A stretch of 12,748 nucleotides of DNA from an uncultured Selenomonadaceae bacterium (GTDB taxonomy: Bacteria > Bacillota > Negativicutes > Selenomonadales > Selenomonadaceae). This document shows positions 7,040 to 12,748 of the stretch, in pieces. The translations under genes were made by a program, and so were the position numbers. A model generated the notes under the pieces. It worked only from the letters and a program-made list of their open reading frames with translations. It did no database searches and had not been told where the DNA came from. Where the stretch lies: the NCBI GenBank assembly GCA_910579115.1, contig CAJTSO010000020.1, positions 15,080 to 27,827 of the forward strand, given 5' to 3'. Each line of letters opens with the position of its first letter. The first letter of the stretch is position 1.

Positions 7040-8077
7040 TTGACTAAGACAGTGCAGGAAATTGCCCAGCTGCTGGGCGGAGAGCTGAAGGGTGACGGAA
7101 ATATTGCTATTACCGGAGCGGCAAGTCTGGAGGCGGCTGGCTCCGGAGATATCACCTTTGCCGTTGACCAGTACGTGGAGGCCGCCCATGGAACAAAGGC
7201 CGGGGCCATCGTTCTGGCCCGGGGCAGCGGGGATTTCACCCAAACCGTGATCTACGTGGACGATGCAAAGGCCGCCTTTGCCAAACTTCTGGAAATCTAT
7301 GCCCCGCCGGTGGTCCATGAAGCAGGAGTAAGCGACCGGGCCTATATCGGCAAGGATGTAAAGCTGGGCAATAACGTCACCGTGCTGGCCTTTGCCTACA
7401 TAGATGACTATGCGGAAATTGGGGATAATGTTACCCTGTATCCCGGCGTGTTTGTCGGCCAGCGCGCCGTGATCGGCGAAGGAACCACCGTGTATCCTAA
7501 CGCCACTATCCGGGAAGGATGTGTTGTGGGCAAGCGGAATATCATCCACGCCTCCGCCGTCATCGGCTCCGACGGCTTTGGCTTTACCCCCAAGGACGGG
7601 ATCCATGTGAAGATGCAGCAGATCGGCAACGTAGTGCTGGGGGATGATGTGGAAATCGGCTCCCATGTAGGCGTAGACCGGGCGGCAATGGGTTCTACCA
7701 CCATCGGTGACGACACGAAGATCGATAACCTCGTCCATATCGGCCACAACGACCATATCGGCAAGCATAATCTCATCGTGGCTCAGACCGGTATTTCCGG
7801 CTCTGTTACAACCGGGGATTACTGCACCTTTGGCGGTCAGGTGGGAACTGTCGGCCACATCACCATCGGCGGCAATTCCATCTACGCCGCCCGAAGCGGC
7901 ATTACCAACAATATGCCGGAAAAATACTTCGGGGCGGGCTTCCCGGTTCAGCCTCATCAGGAATGGCTCCGGATGGAGGCAACCTTGAAGCGGTTGCCGG
8001 GATTGTTGAAGAAGTTTAAGGAATTGGAAAAGAAAATCGCCAAGTACGAGGCCATGTTTGGCTTTGGCAATAAATGA
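7040..8077 (+). CDS. lpxD: UDP-3-O-(3-hydroxyacyl)glucosamine N-acyltransferase
   Basis: LpxD performs the third step of lipid A synthesis, adding a 3-hydroxyacyl chain from acyl carrier protein to the 2-amino group of UDP-3-O-acylglucosamine in the cytoplasm. The 345-residue length is normal. Visible parts are the N-terminal uridine-binding domain (about 1-98, EIAQLLGGELKGDG and SLEAAGSGDITF); a left-handed beta-helix of hexapeptide repeats (about 100-285); the GSDGFGF motif (177-183); VHIGHN with the expected catalytic His236; and a C-terminal helical tail (about 305-340). The start is TTG at 7040, 9 nt after GAGAGGG (7024-7030). The nearer ATG at 7033 is out of frame and stops after four codons. 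The gene is directly followed by the acyltransferase. Confidence 0.96.
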   Translation: MTKTVQEIAQLLGGELKGDGNIAITGAASLEAAGSGDITFAVDQYVEAAHGTKAGAIVLARGSGDFTQTVIYVDDAKAAFAKLLEIYAPPVVHEAGVSDRAYIGKDVKLGNNVTVLAFAYIDDYAEIGDNVTLYPGVFVGQRAVIGEGTTVYPNATIREGCVVGKRNIIHASAVIGSDGFGFTPKDGIHVKMQQIGNVVLGDDVEIGSHVGVDRAAMGSTTIGDDTKIDNLVHIGHNDHIGKHNLIVAQTGISGSVTTGDYCTFGGQVGTVGHITIGGNSIYAARSGITNNMPEKYFGAGFPVQPHQEWLRMEATLKRLPGLLKKFKELEKKIAKYEAMFGFGNK

Positions 8078-8086
8078 GGAGCCTCC

Positions 8087-9016
8087 ATGACTTATTGGCT
8101 GTCGAAAGTATTCAGCAAGCTCGCCTGTCTGCTGCCTAATGGATTTGCCATGGGGCTGGGGGAAATACTGGGCCATGTTACCTGGTGGGCTGTCCCGAAA
8201 AAGCGCCGGGACATGGCTGTGGGACAAGTGATTCGCTGCCTGGGAGTGGACCGGCAGGAAGGTCTGCGGATCGCCCGGGCCAGCTGGGAACGGTTTGGCC
8301 CCATGATAATGGAGGTCATGCGCTTTCCCGTCACCGTTGGCCGGATGAAGGATTTCGTCCGGATCGAAGGGGAAGAGTATCTTGCGGAAGGCCTGAAAGA
8401 GGGCAAGGGCGCGGTGATTGCCACCAGCCATGCGGGAAACTGGGAGCTGATGGGCGGAGCCCTCTGTCAGGCAGGCTTCCCCATCGTGGGGGTCGCCCAA
8501 AAGCAAAAGGAAGCGGGCTTCAATAAATTCATCAATGAGTACCGCCGCCTCATCGGAATGCACATTACCTACAAGACTGACGTCCGGGAAATGTACAAGC
8601 TCATGGGGGAAGGAAAGGTAATCGGACTGCTGTCAGATCAGGACTCTGACATTCGGGACGGGATCCGTTTCCCCTGGTTTGGCGGGCAGCTTACAAATTT
8701 TGTCAAAGGACCGGCGGTGCTGGCCCGTTTCCGGGGAGCGCCCCTTTATCCCGGGTTTATTACCCGTCATCCGGACGGTACCCATACAATCACAATTCAT
8801 CCTCGGATCAAGGTGGAAAAAACCAGCGATAAGGAGGCCGATATCCGCAAGGCCGTCATGGAGGTGTCCGCCGTGCTGGAGCGGCACATCCGCAGCCACG
8901 CGGAGGAATGGTTCTGGCTTCACAACCGCTGGAAGTCCATAAACGAGGAAAGAACCCCGGAGGACATTGCCAGAGATACAGCTGAACAGGCAAAGTGGCG
9001 GGAGCGGGGACTTTGA
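8087..9016 (+). CDS. Lipid A late acyltransferase family protein (LpxL/HtrB-like)
   Basis: This family adds secondary acyl chains to lipid A (or related lysophospholipids) at the inner membrane. Diagnostic features in the 309-residue protein are the catalytic HX4E box SHAGNWELMGG (H115, E120), the second block LLSDQDSDIRDGIRFPWFG (181-199), VKGPAVLARFRGAPLYP (206-222), and the closing HAEEWFWLHNRWK (271-283). The N terminus is moderately hydrophobic (about 10-36), in line with membrane association. The start codon is 9 nt after the lpxD stop, and its ribosome site GAGGAG (8076-8081) overlaps that stop, so translation is probably coupled. Which chain and position it acylates cannot be told from sequence. 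Confidence 0.93.
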   Translation: MTYWLSKVFSKLACLLPNGFAMGLGEILGHVTWWAVPKKRRDMAVGQVIRCLGVDRQEGLRIARASWERFGPMIMEVMRFPVTVGRMKDFVRIEGEEYLAEGLKEGKGAVIATSHAGNWELMGGALCQAGFPIVGVAQKQKEAGFNKFINEYRRLIGMHITYKTDVREMYKLMGEGKVIGLLSDQDSDIRDGIRFPWFGGQLTNFVKGPAVLARFRGAPLYPGFITRHPDGTHTITIHPRIKVEKTSDKEADIRKAVMEVSAVLERHIRSHAEEWFWLHNRWKSINEERTPEDIARDTAEQAKWRERGL

Positions 9017-9036
9017 GCTTTACAAAAACAATAGAA

Positions 9037-9090
9037 CAAAACAACAGAGGCGCCTATGAGAATACTCCCATAGGCGCCTCTGTTGTTTTG
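9037..9090. terminator. Bidirectional terminator with a perfect 22-bp stem
   Basis: Left arm 9037-9058 and right arm 9069-9090 are exact reverse complements over 22 bp, with a 10-nt loop. The core is GGCGCC-containing, and the outer ends read CAAAAC and GTTTTG, giving a T-rich tail in both directions. It lies 20 nt after the acyltransferase stop and faces the 3' end of ftsH, so it can serve both convergent units. Confidence 0.85.
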
Positions 9091-9092
9091 CG

Positions 9093-9119
9093 TTGGCTCC
9101 CCTGTAGGCCGGCATGAGC
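9093..9119 (+). repeat. Dispersed repeat copy A2
   Basis: 24 of 27 bases match 6398-6424; the differences are A to T at position 6 and TT to CC at positions 17-18. GGCTC (9095-9099) and GAGCC (9116-9120) form an inverted repeat at its ends. Confidence 0.7.
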
Positions 9120-9166
9120 CCTCTCCGTCACATCTGACGATGTGCCACCTCTCCCAGAGGGAGAGG
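9119..9166 (-). repeat. Palindromic intergenic repeat unit B2
   Basis: CACATC (9129-9134) with GATGTG (9139-9144) forms one hairpin and CCTCTCCC (9148-9155) with GGGAGAGG (9159-9166) another. CCTCTCC (9120-9126) can instead pair with GGAGAGG (9160-9166). Read on the minus strand this is the same plan as 6468-6507, including the shared TGGC between the two hairpins. Confidence 0.7.
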
Positions 9167-9178
9167 CAAGAACGCCCC

Positions 9179-9212
9179 TTGGCTCTCCCTCCGGGTTGGC
9201 AGGAGCACTTAA
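9179..9212 (+). repeat. Dispersed repeat copy A3 (diverged)
   Basis: It begins TTGGCTCTCCC and ends GGTTGGCAGGAGCACTTAA. The end matches copy A1 at 6412-6430 with one difference, while the centre is diverged. Confidence 0.6.
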
Positions 9213-9419
9213 TAAGCGAAGCGCATTTAATGCGAGCCATGCAAACTACTTAGCGACTGCTGAGCATAGCGATAGTAGAGCTTAGTAGTTTGCAAGAGCA
9301 GTCATCCGTCAGGATTGACTGAGAGGGTAAAAGAGATGGCAGAGCTTAGTAGCAGAGAAAATTGGAGGCAAAATCATGGACGACAAGATTTTACATTTTG
9401 TTCAATTTGTTATTGCAAT
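9213..9419. other. Gene-poor part of the 403-bp gap between the convergent units
   Basis: I see no convincing gene here. It holds CGCATT-T-AATGCG (9222-9234); an 11-bp perfect inverted repeat (9240-9250 with 9284-9294); a 12-bp direct repeat AGAGCTTAGTAG (9277-9288 and 9341-9352); and a hairpin with arms 9299-9307 and 9312-9321 (one bulged T). From about 9361 it becomes AT-rich, with GGAGG (9364-9368) before an ATG at 9376 whose 67-codon frame runs antisense into ftsH; this is probably chance. The make-up suggests remnants of mobile or repeated DNA. Confidence 0.5.
9240..9294. repeat. 11-bp perfect inverted repeat around a 33-bp centre
   Basis: TGCAAACTACT (9240-9250) is the exact reverse complement of AGTAGTTTGCA (9284-9294). 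The centre contains TAGCGA twice (9251-9256, 9268-9273). It could be a large hairpin or the two ends of a tiny element; no transposase is nearby. Confidence 0.5.
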
Positions 9420-9953
9420 TTACGAAGGGGAATCAGCCCCGCTGTCGTCATTTTCTGCAACAGTTTGCGCTGAACCAATGGTCACAGGCGCCTTTTCAGC
9501 CGCTTCGCCGTCAACTGGGAACTGGTTGAGTATCTGCATAAATTCCTCTCCGGTAATGGTTTCCTTTTCGTACAGGTAATCAGAGAGGCGGTTGAGAGCA
9601 TCGCGGTTTTCTATGAGAGTTTTCTTGGCGGCCTCATACTGTTTCTTTACCAGGGCAATTACCTGACGGTCGATTGCTTCCTGGGTGGCAGTGGAGCAGG
9701 CAAGGGTGGTATCGCCGCCGAGATACTGGTTGGTCACTGTCTCCAGAGCCACCATGCCGAAGTCCTCGCTCATGCCGTAACGGCTTATCATGGCCCGGGC
9801 CAGCTTGGTTGCCTGCTCTATATCGTTGGCGGCGCCGGTGGTGATGACGCCGAAGGCAACGTCCTCCGCCGCCCGGCCGCCGGTGAGGGTGGCGATTTTG
9901 TTTTCCAAGTCTTCCTTGGAGAGCAGGTATTTATCCTTTTCCTCTACCTGCAT
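9420..9953 (-). CDS. ftsH: FtsH C-terminal remnant, M41 peptidase domain lacking HEXXH if translated alone (177 aa)
   Basis: The frame opens right after the stop at 10106, but the first in-frame ATG, GTG or TTG is ATG 9953 (MQVEEKDKYL). A product from there would contain GGRAAEDVAFG, the third zinc ligand in GAANDIEQAT, the RYGMSEDFG region and the C-terminal helices. It would lack the 51 codons carrying HEIGH. No good ribosome site precedes 9953. It is therefore unlikely to be an independent functional gene and is best read as the downstream part of ftsH. The end is TAA at 9422-9420. Confidence 0.6.
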   Translation of the reverse strand: MQVEEKDKYLLSKEDLENKIATLTGGRAAEDVAFGVITTGAANDIEQATKLARAMISRYGMSEDFGMVALETVTNQYLGGDTTLACSTATQEAIDRQVIALVKKQYEAAKKTLIENRDALNRLSDYLYEKETITGEEFMQILNQFPVDGEAAEKAPVTIGSAQTVAENDDSGADSPS

Positions 9954-10106
9954 GGTGTAGCCAAGGGCGCCGCTGGTCCGGGGGATAATGGTAATCTTCT
10001 GGACGGGAGCGGAGCCGGATTGGCGGGCGGCTACAAGAGCATGGCCGATTTCATGGTAGGCGACGGTACGCTTCTCCTTGTCGGAGAGGATACGGTGCTT
10101 TTTCTG

Positions 10107-11324
10107 TTAGCCGGCGATGACCACCTCGACGCTTTCCTCCAGGTCTGCCTGACAGACTTCACTGCGGCCGCTGCGGACAGCCCGCAGGGCTCCCTCGTTG
10201 ATGATGTTCGCCAGCTCGGCGCCGGAAGCGCCGGCTGCCATGCGGGCGATGGTGTGGAAATCCACGTCGGTGGTGGTCTTGATTTTTTGAGCGTGAACCT
10301 TGAGGATTTCTTCCCGGCCTTCCAGATCGGGAAGCTCTACCGGGACCCGGCGGTCGAAGCGGCCGGGGCGGAGCAGGGCAGGGTCAAGGGAGTCGGGGCG
10401 GTTTGTGGCGGCGAGAATAATTACGCCGGAGTTGCCGCCGAAGCCGTCCATTTCCGTCAGGAGCTGGTTGAGGGTCTGTTCCCGCTCGTCGTTGCCCATG
10501 ACGGCGCCGTGGCGCTTCTGGCCGATGGCGTCTACCTCATCGATAAACACGATGCAGGGGGCTTTTTCCTTTGCCTGTTTGAAGAGGTCACGAACCTTGG
10601 AGGCGCCCATGCCCACAAACATTTCCACGAATTCGGAACCGGCGATGGAGAAGAAGGGAACCCCTGCCTCTCCGGCAACGGCCTTGGCCAGCATGGTTTT
10701 GCCGGTACCGGGAGGGCCTACCAGGAGGACGCCCTTGGGCATGGAAGCGCCGATAGCAGTGTATTTGTTGGGGTTATGGAGATAGTCAACGATTTCCGAG
10801 AGATTTTCCTTGGCCTCGTCCTCTCCGGCTACGTCCTTAAAGCGAATAGTGGCGCTGGCCGGGTCAAAGACCTTCGCGTTGCTCTTGCCGAAGCTGAACA
10901 TATTGCCGGGGCCGCTGCCGCCGCCAAACATCCGGCGGCTCATGAACTGGCCCAGAGCGAAGAATATCAGGATCGGCAGAACCCAGTTCACGATGAGGCT
11001 CATGATGAGGGAAGGGGTTTCCCGAATCTCGGCGGTAAAGGGGATGCCGGAATCCTTCAGCCTTTCCACCAGCTTGGGGTCGGTCATCGGCCCGGTCTGG
11101 TACTTATGGCCATCTGTGCCTTTGAAGACGATGCGGTTTTCGTCCATCTCGATCCTTTCGATGGATTTCTGCTCCGTCATTTCCAGGAAGGCGCTGTAGT
11201 CGACGGTTTTTACTTTTCCTTCGTCAAGATAGGGCTTGCCCAGCCAGTTGAACACGGCGAGAATAAATAGGGCAAGGCCGTAATAGAAAAGAAGGGAACT
11301 CTTTGGTTTAGGAACTTTTGCCAA
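10107..11324 (-). CDS. ftsH: FtsH N-terminal part: membrane anchor plus AAA+ ATPase domain (405 aa)
   Basis: This is what would be translated if the TAA is obeyed. It holds the first membrane segment (about 11-28), an extracytoplasmic domain (about 30-100), and the second membrane segment (about 106-125). It also has Walker A GPPGTGKT (203-210), the pore loop MFVGMG (235-240), Walker B CIVFIDEVDAIG (257-268), and the second region of homology AATNRP to GRFDRR (305-326). The small AAA subdomain is complete to VVIAG (405). It should still bind and hydrolyse ATP and hexamerise, but it has no protease. It could behave as an unfoldase or poison mixed hexamers if another FtsH exists; that is inference. 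Confidence 0.85.
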   Translation of the reverse strand: MAKVPKPKSSLLFYYGLALFILAVFNWLGKPYLDEGKVKTVDYSAFLEMTEQKSIERIEMDENRIVFKGTDGHKYQTGPMTDPKLVERLKDSGIPFTAEIRETPSLIMSLIVNWVLPILIFFALGQFMSRRMFGGGSGPGNMFSFGKSNAKVFDPASATIRFKDVAGEDEAKENLSEIVDYLHNPNKYTAIGASMPKGVLLVGPPGTGKTMLAKAVAGEAGVPFFSIAGSEFVEMFVGMGASKVRDLFKQAKEKAPCIVFIDEVDAIGQKRHGAVMGNDEREQTLNQLLTEMDGFGGNSGVIILAATNRPDSLDPALLRPGRFDRRVPVELPDLEGREEILKVHAQKIKTTTDVDFHTIARMAAGASGAELANIINEGALRAVRSGRSEVCQADLEESVEVVIAG

Positions 11325-11346
11325 AATATATCACTCCGAAATAGAA

Positions 11347-12273
11347 TTACTCATCAAACATACAGTAACGATTTTGCCCCCGGCGCTTCGCGATTTCCAG
11401 GGAATGGGCCGCCTTGGGCAGAAGCTGGGAAAAACCGATGCCGTTGGAGCCGGTAACGGCAACGCCAAGGTTGCAGGCTACGGGAGATATCAGCTCGGTG
11501 CGGACTTTGCGGAACAGGTTGATAAGGTGCTGGGCCCGGCTCTCGATCACATCGATGGTAAAGTATCCGTTGAAGAAAATTACAAACCTGTCGTCCGCAA
11601 TTTGTCCGATGATATCGCCGCTGCGGAAGTCGGTGCGCAGCACGTCCGCCAGCTGGCGGATATATGATTCGGCCGCAGACAGTCCGTGCTCTCTGATAAG
11701 TTTTGGGTAGTCGCTCAGGTCAAAATAGAAGATGACGCCCTTTTCACCGGGAGAAAGGCGGGAAATGGCCTGGTCTACCAGAGCGGAGGTGGCATCCGTA
11801 AGGGGCAGCTTTGTTATGGGATGGCGGCTGGCAGCGGTGTTAAGCTCCCGGCGGCTGGATTCTGCCTCGCGGGCGGTGGACAGGAAGCCCACAACAAGGT
11901 CGCTGCCGGAGTCATCCTGGCGGTGAAGATAGTATAAATGAAACCAGATGCCGGAGGTTTCTTCGGCGCAGTCCAGTACGCCTTCGGGGCTATGGTTCAT
12001 CATGTACCGGAAGTGGGAGCTTATCATTAAAAGCTGGGGCATGATTTCCAGGTCTGATGGAGCAACCTGATAGTGGGAGGCGGCGAAGTGGGAAACCTTG
12101 AGGGTAACGGGCCCGCCGGTGTCCGGAGCGGTCTTCAGGATGAGGGTGTCGTCGGCCGGGCTATAGCTGAATATCACTGCCTGAAACCGCTGAAGCAGAA
12201 GTCCAACGGCCAGATCGTTCATTCTGATTTCCGCGGGGGAGAGCTTTTTCCCGTTGGCTGATAATAAAGGCAT
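11347..12273 (-). CDS. Degenerate GGDEF-domain protein with N-terminal sensor-like region (308 aa)
   Basis: The C-terminal half (about 148-305) follows the diguanylate cyclase fold: a remnant of the DxLTGLxNR opening (HPITKLPLTD, 151-160), FYFDLSDYPKLIREHG (182-197) in place of DIDxFKxINDxxGH, and RSGDIIGQIADDRF (217-230). In the last block ADDRF (226-230) replaces GGDEF, so cyclase activity is not expected. RxxD (R217, D220) stands exactly five residues before it, as the inhibitory c-di-GMP site does in active enzymes. The first 140 residues contain no hydrophobic membrane stretch and may be PAS-like; I do not recognise the family. The ATG has AAAGGAG 9 nt upstream. The gene ends 22 nt before ftsH, and no terminator separates them. 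A regulatory or c-di-GMP receptor role is inference. Confidence 0.85.
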   Translation of the reverse strand: MPLLSANGKKLSPAEIRMNDLAVGLLLQRFQAVIFSYSPADDTLILKTAPDTGGPVTLKVSHFAASHYQVAPSDLEIMPQLLMISSHFRYMMNHSPEGVLDCAEETSGIWFHLYYLHRQDDSGSDLVVGFLSTAREAESSRRELNTAASRHPITKLPLTDATSALVDQAISRLSPGEKGVIFYFDLSDYPKLIREHGLSAAESYIRQLADVLRTDFRSGDIIGQIADDRFVIFFNGYFTIDVIESRAQHLINLFRKVRTELISPVACNLGVAVTGSNGIGFSQLLPKAAHSLEIAKRRGQNRYCMFDE

Positions 12274-12351
12274 TGTGCAGCTCCTTTTAGACTAAAAGAA
12301 AATATCGAAAACATCGATTGCAGGTCGCTTCACTTACAATATACCGCCTAG

Positions 12352-12380
12352 ATTATACAATAAAGATAAGCATTGTGCAA
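12352..12380 (-). promoter_or_regulatory. Sigma-A promoter of the GGDEF-like gene and ftsH
   Basis: On the minus strand TTGCAC (12380-12375), a 17-bp spacer and a perfect TATAAT (12357-12352) lie about 80 bp upstream of the ATG at 12273. The region is AT-rich. No separate ftsH promoter is evident in the 22-nt gap. Confidence 0.8.
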
Positions 12381-12449
12381 AATATAAATAGTTGTTTTGG
12401 CACAATATCCGGATGGATTTCACGGTCAGGCTCCGCCTATGCACACAGG

Positions 12450-12491
12450 AAAAATACCGCAGGACTGAGTTTATCAGCCTGCGGTATTTTT
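12450..12491 (-). terminator. Terminator of sdaAA, overlapping its stop codon
   Basis: A perfect 14-bp stem (12450-12463 with 12478-12491) continues after a bulged A into CTGA/TCAG (12465-12468 with 12474-12477), with loop GTTTA. On the minus strand the stem ends in a run of five T. The stem starts inside the sdaAA stop codon (12492-12490). Confidence 0.85.
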
Positions 12492-12747
12492 ACTCTGACT
12501 GGCTGCCGAATATCTGCTCCTTGAGGCGGCGGCCGGTAAGGGTGGCGGCCAGGCCTCCGGCGGCGGTTTCCTTGAGGGCAAGGGGCAGCAGGTCGCCTAT
12601 TTCCTTCATGGCCATTATCACCTCGTCAGGTGGAATGACGGAGCGTATCCCGGTCAGGGCCATGTCTGCGGCGGTGAGGGCATGGACGGCTATGAAGCCG
12701 TTGCGCTTTATACAGGGAACCTCTACCAGCCTGGCAACCGGGTCGCA
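12490..12747 (-). CDS. sdaAA: L-serine dehydratase, iron-sulfur-dependent, alpha subunit, C-terminal end (5' part outside window)
   Basis: This enzyme deaminates L-serine to pyruvate and ammonia using a [4Fe-4S] cluster in the cytoplasm. The last 85 residues are visible: CDPVARLVEVPCIKRN (two cluster cysteines 11 residues apart), AADMAL, SVIPPDEVIMAM, KETAAGGLAATLTGRRL, then TAA at 12492-12490. This ending is characteristic of the alpha subunit (or of the fused enzyme; the rest is not seen). One oddity: the family normally has glycine where this copy has arginine, CDPVAR instead of CDPVAG, codon AGG. The pyruvate it makes is the substrate of the nifJ enzyme in this window. No start is visible, and the terminator hairpin overlaps the stop. 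Confidence 0.9.
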   Translation of the reverse strand, partial: CDPVARLVEVPCIKRNGFIAVHALTAADMALTGIRSVIPPDEVIMAMKEIGDLLPLALKETAAGGLAATLTGRRLKEQIFGSQSE

Positions 12748-12748
12748 G

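Larger units (their letters stand above)
9420..11324 (-). pseudogene. ftsH: ftsH, ATP-dependent membrane zinc metalloprotease, interrupted by one in-frame stop
   Basis: FtsH is a hexameric membrane-anchored AAA+ protease that degrades misfolded membrane proteins and some regulators. Read through, this frame gives about 633 residues, the usual length, with all parts in one register: two membrane segments, AAA+ domain, and M41 protease with HEIGH (codons 424-428) and the third zinc ligand in AANDIEQAT (Asp501). A single TAA (10109-10107) stands as codon 406 between VVIAG and QKKHR. In FtsH proteins I know, this spot usually reads VIAGY or VIAGP, so TAC or TAT to TAA is a likely one-base origin. 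There is no frameshift and no other stop. The intact 228 codons after the stop point to a recent mutation, a sequence or assembly error, or readthrough. The start is TTG 11324 with GGAG 9 nt upstream, 22 nt after the GGDEF-like gene's stop. Confidence 0.8.

Noticed and set aside
7033..7047. Four-codon ATG minigene overlapping the lpxD start, and a similar one at 903-926 before nifJ
   Set aside because: In both cases the ATG is only 2 nt after the ribosome site, too close for efficient starts; TTG 7040 and ATG 911 have the normal spacing. No regulatory role can be supported.
6977..8563. 528-codon open frame on the minus strand across lpxD and the acyltransferase
   Set aside because: It lies opposite two well-recognised genes with clear motifs, has no recognisable domain, and is explained by GC-rich codon bias leaving the opposite strand open.
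6398..9352. CRISPR array or complete transposon formed by the repeats
   Set aside because: Repeats are few, diverged, unevenly spaced and lack spacers; no transposase or terminal target duplication was found.
9376..9579. 67-codon plus-strand frame (MDDKILHFVQFV...) with GGAGG 7 nt upstream
   Set aside because: The ribosome site is good, but from 9420 on the frame runs antisense to the conserved ftsH C terminus and shows no domain. At most the first 15 codons are a relic of another gene; evidence is too weak to list it as a gene.
10020..11270. 416-codon open frame on the plus strand across ftsH
   Set aside because: It is antisense to clear AAA+ and membrane motifs of FtsH; the sequence is Gly/Ala/Val/His-rich without a domain. 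The ftsH strand carries the Walker motifs, so this is a shadow.

Overview
The window reads as a chromosomal segment of a diderm (outer-membrane-bearing) Firmicute, most likely class Negativicutes. It combines anaerobe genes typical of Firmicutes (pyruvate:ferredoxin oxidoreductase, iron-sulfur L-serine dehydratase, strong sigma-A promoters with AGGAG-type ribosome sites) with outer-membrane biogenesis genes: three OmpH/Skp-like proteins, LpxD and a lipid A-type late acyltransferase. Genus cannot be fixed from the sequence alone.

Layout, left to right. On the plus strand there is the 3' end of a ComEC-type metallo-beta-lactamase domain (2-679). Next comes a monocistronic nifJ (911-4447) with its own promoter and terminator. 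An envelope cluster follows: OmpH-like 1 (4670-5152), a hairpin terminator, a long coiled-coil OmpH-like 2 (5284-6381), a repeat-filled gap, an OmpH-like lipoprotein (6559-7014), lpxD (7040-8077) and an LpxL/HtrB-type acyltransferase (8087-9016). A perfect 22-bp inverted repeat ends this cluster. A 403-bp gap full of dispersed palindromic repeats separates it from the minus-strand block. On the minus strand, read from the right, are the 3' end of sdaAA (12747-12490), a degenerate GGDEF-domain protein (12273-11347) and ftsH (11324-9420).

The most notable point is ftsH. The reading frame is continuous and full length (about 633 residues) except for one in-frame TAA at 10109-10107. The stop lies after the complete AAA+ ATPase domain and 18 codons before the HEIGH zinc-protease motif. 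There is no frameshift and no usable start codon between the stop and HEIGH. So the sequence encodes an AAA-only membrane protein plus an orphan protease remnant, unless the stop is read through or is a sequence error. Because FtsH sets lipid A synthesis in E. coli by degrading LpxC, and the convergent neighbour cluster makes lipid A, the lesion would matter if real.

Other points: three neighbouring OmpH paralogs that appear to use three different membrane-attachment modes; a degenerate diguanylate cyclase that keeps an I-site-like RxxD but has lost GGDEF, apparently in an operon with ftsH; and two compound intergenic repeats of one family in opposite orientation. I did not find CRISPR arrays, tRNA/rRNA genes, phage genes or a complete mobile element. 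I see no convincing new defence or metabolic system; the unusual signals are the ones listed.
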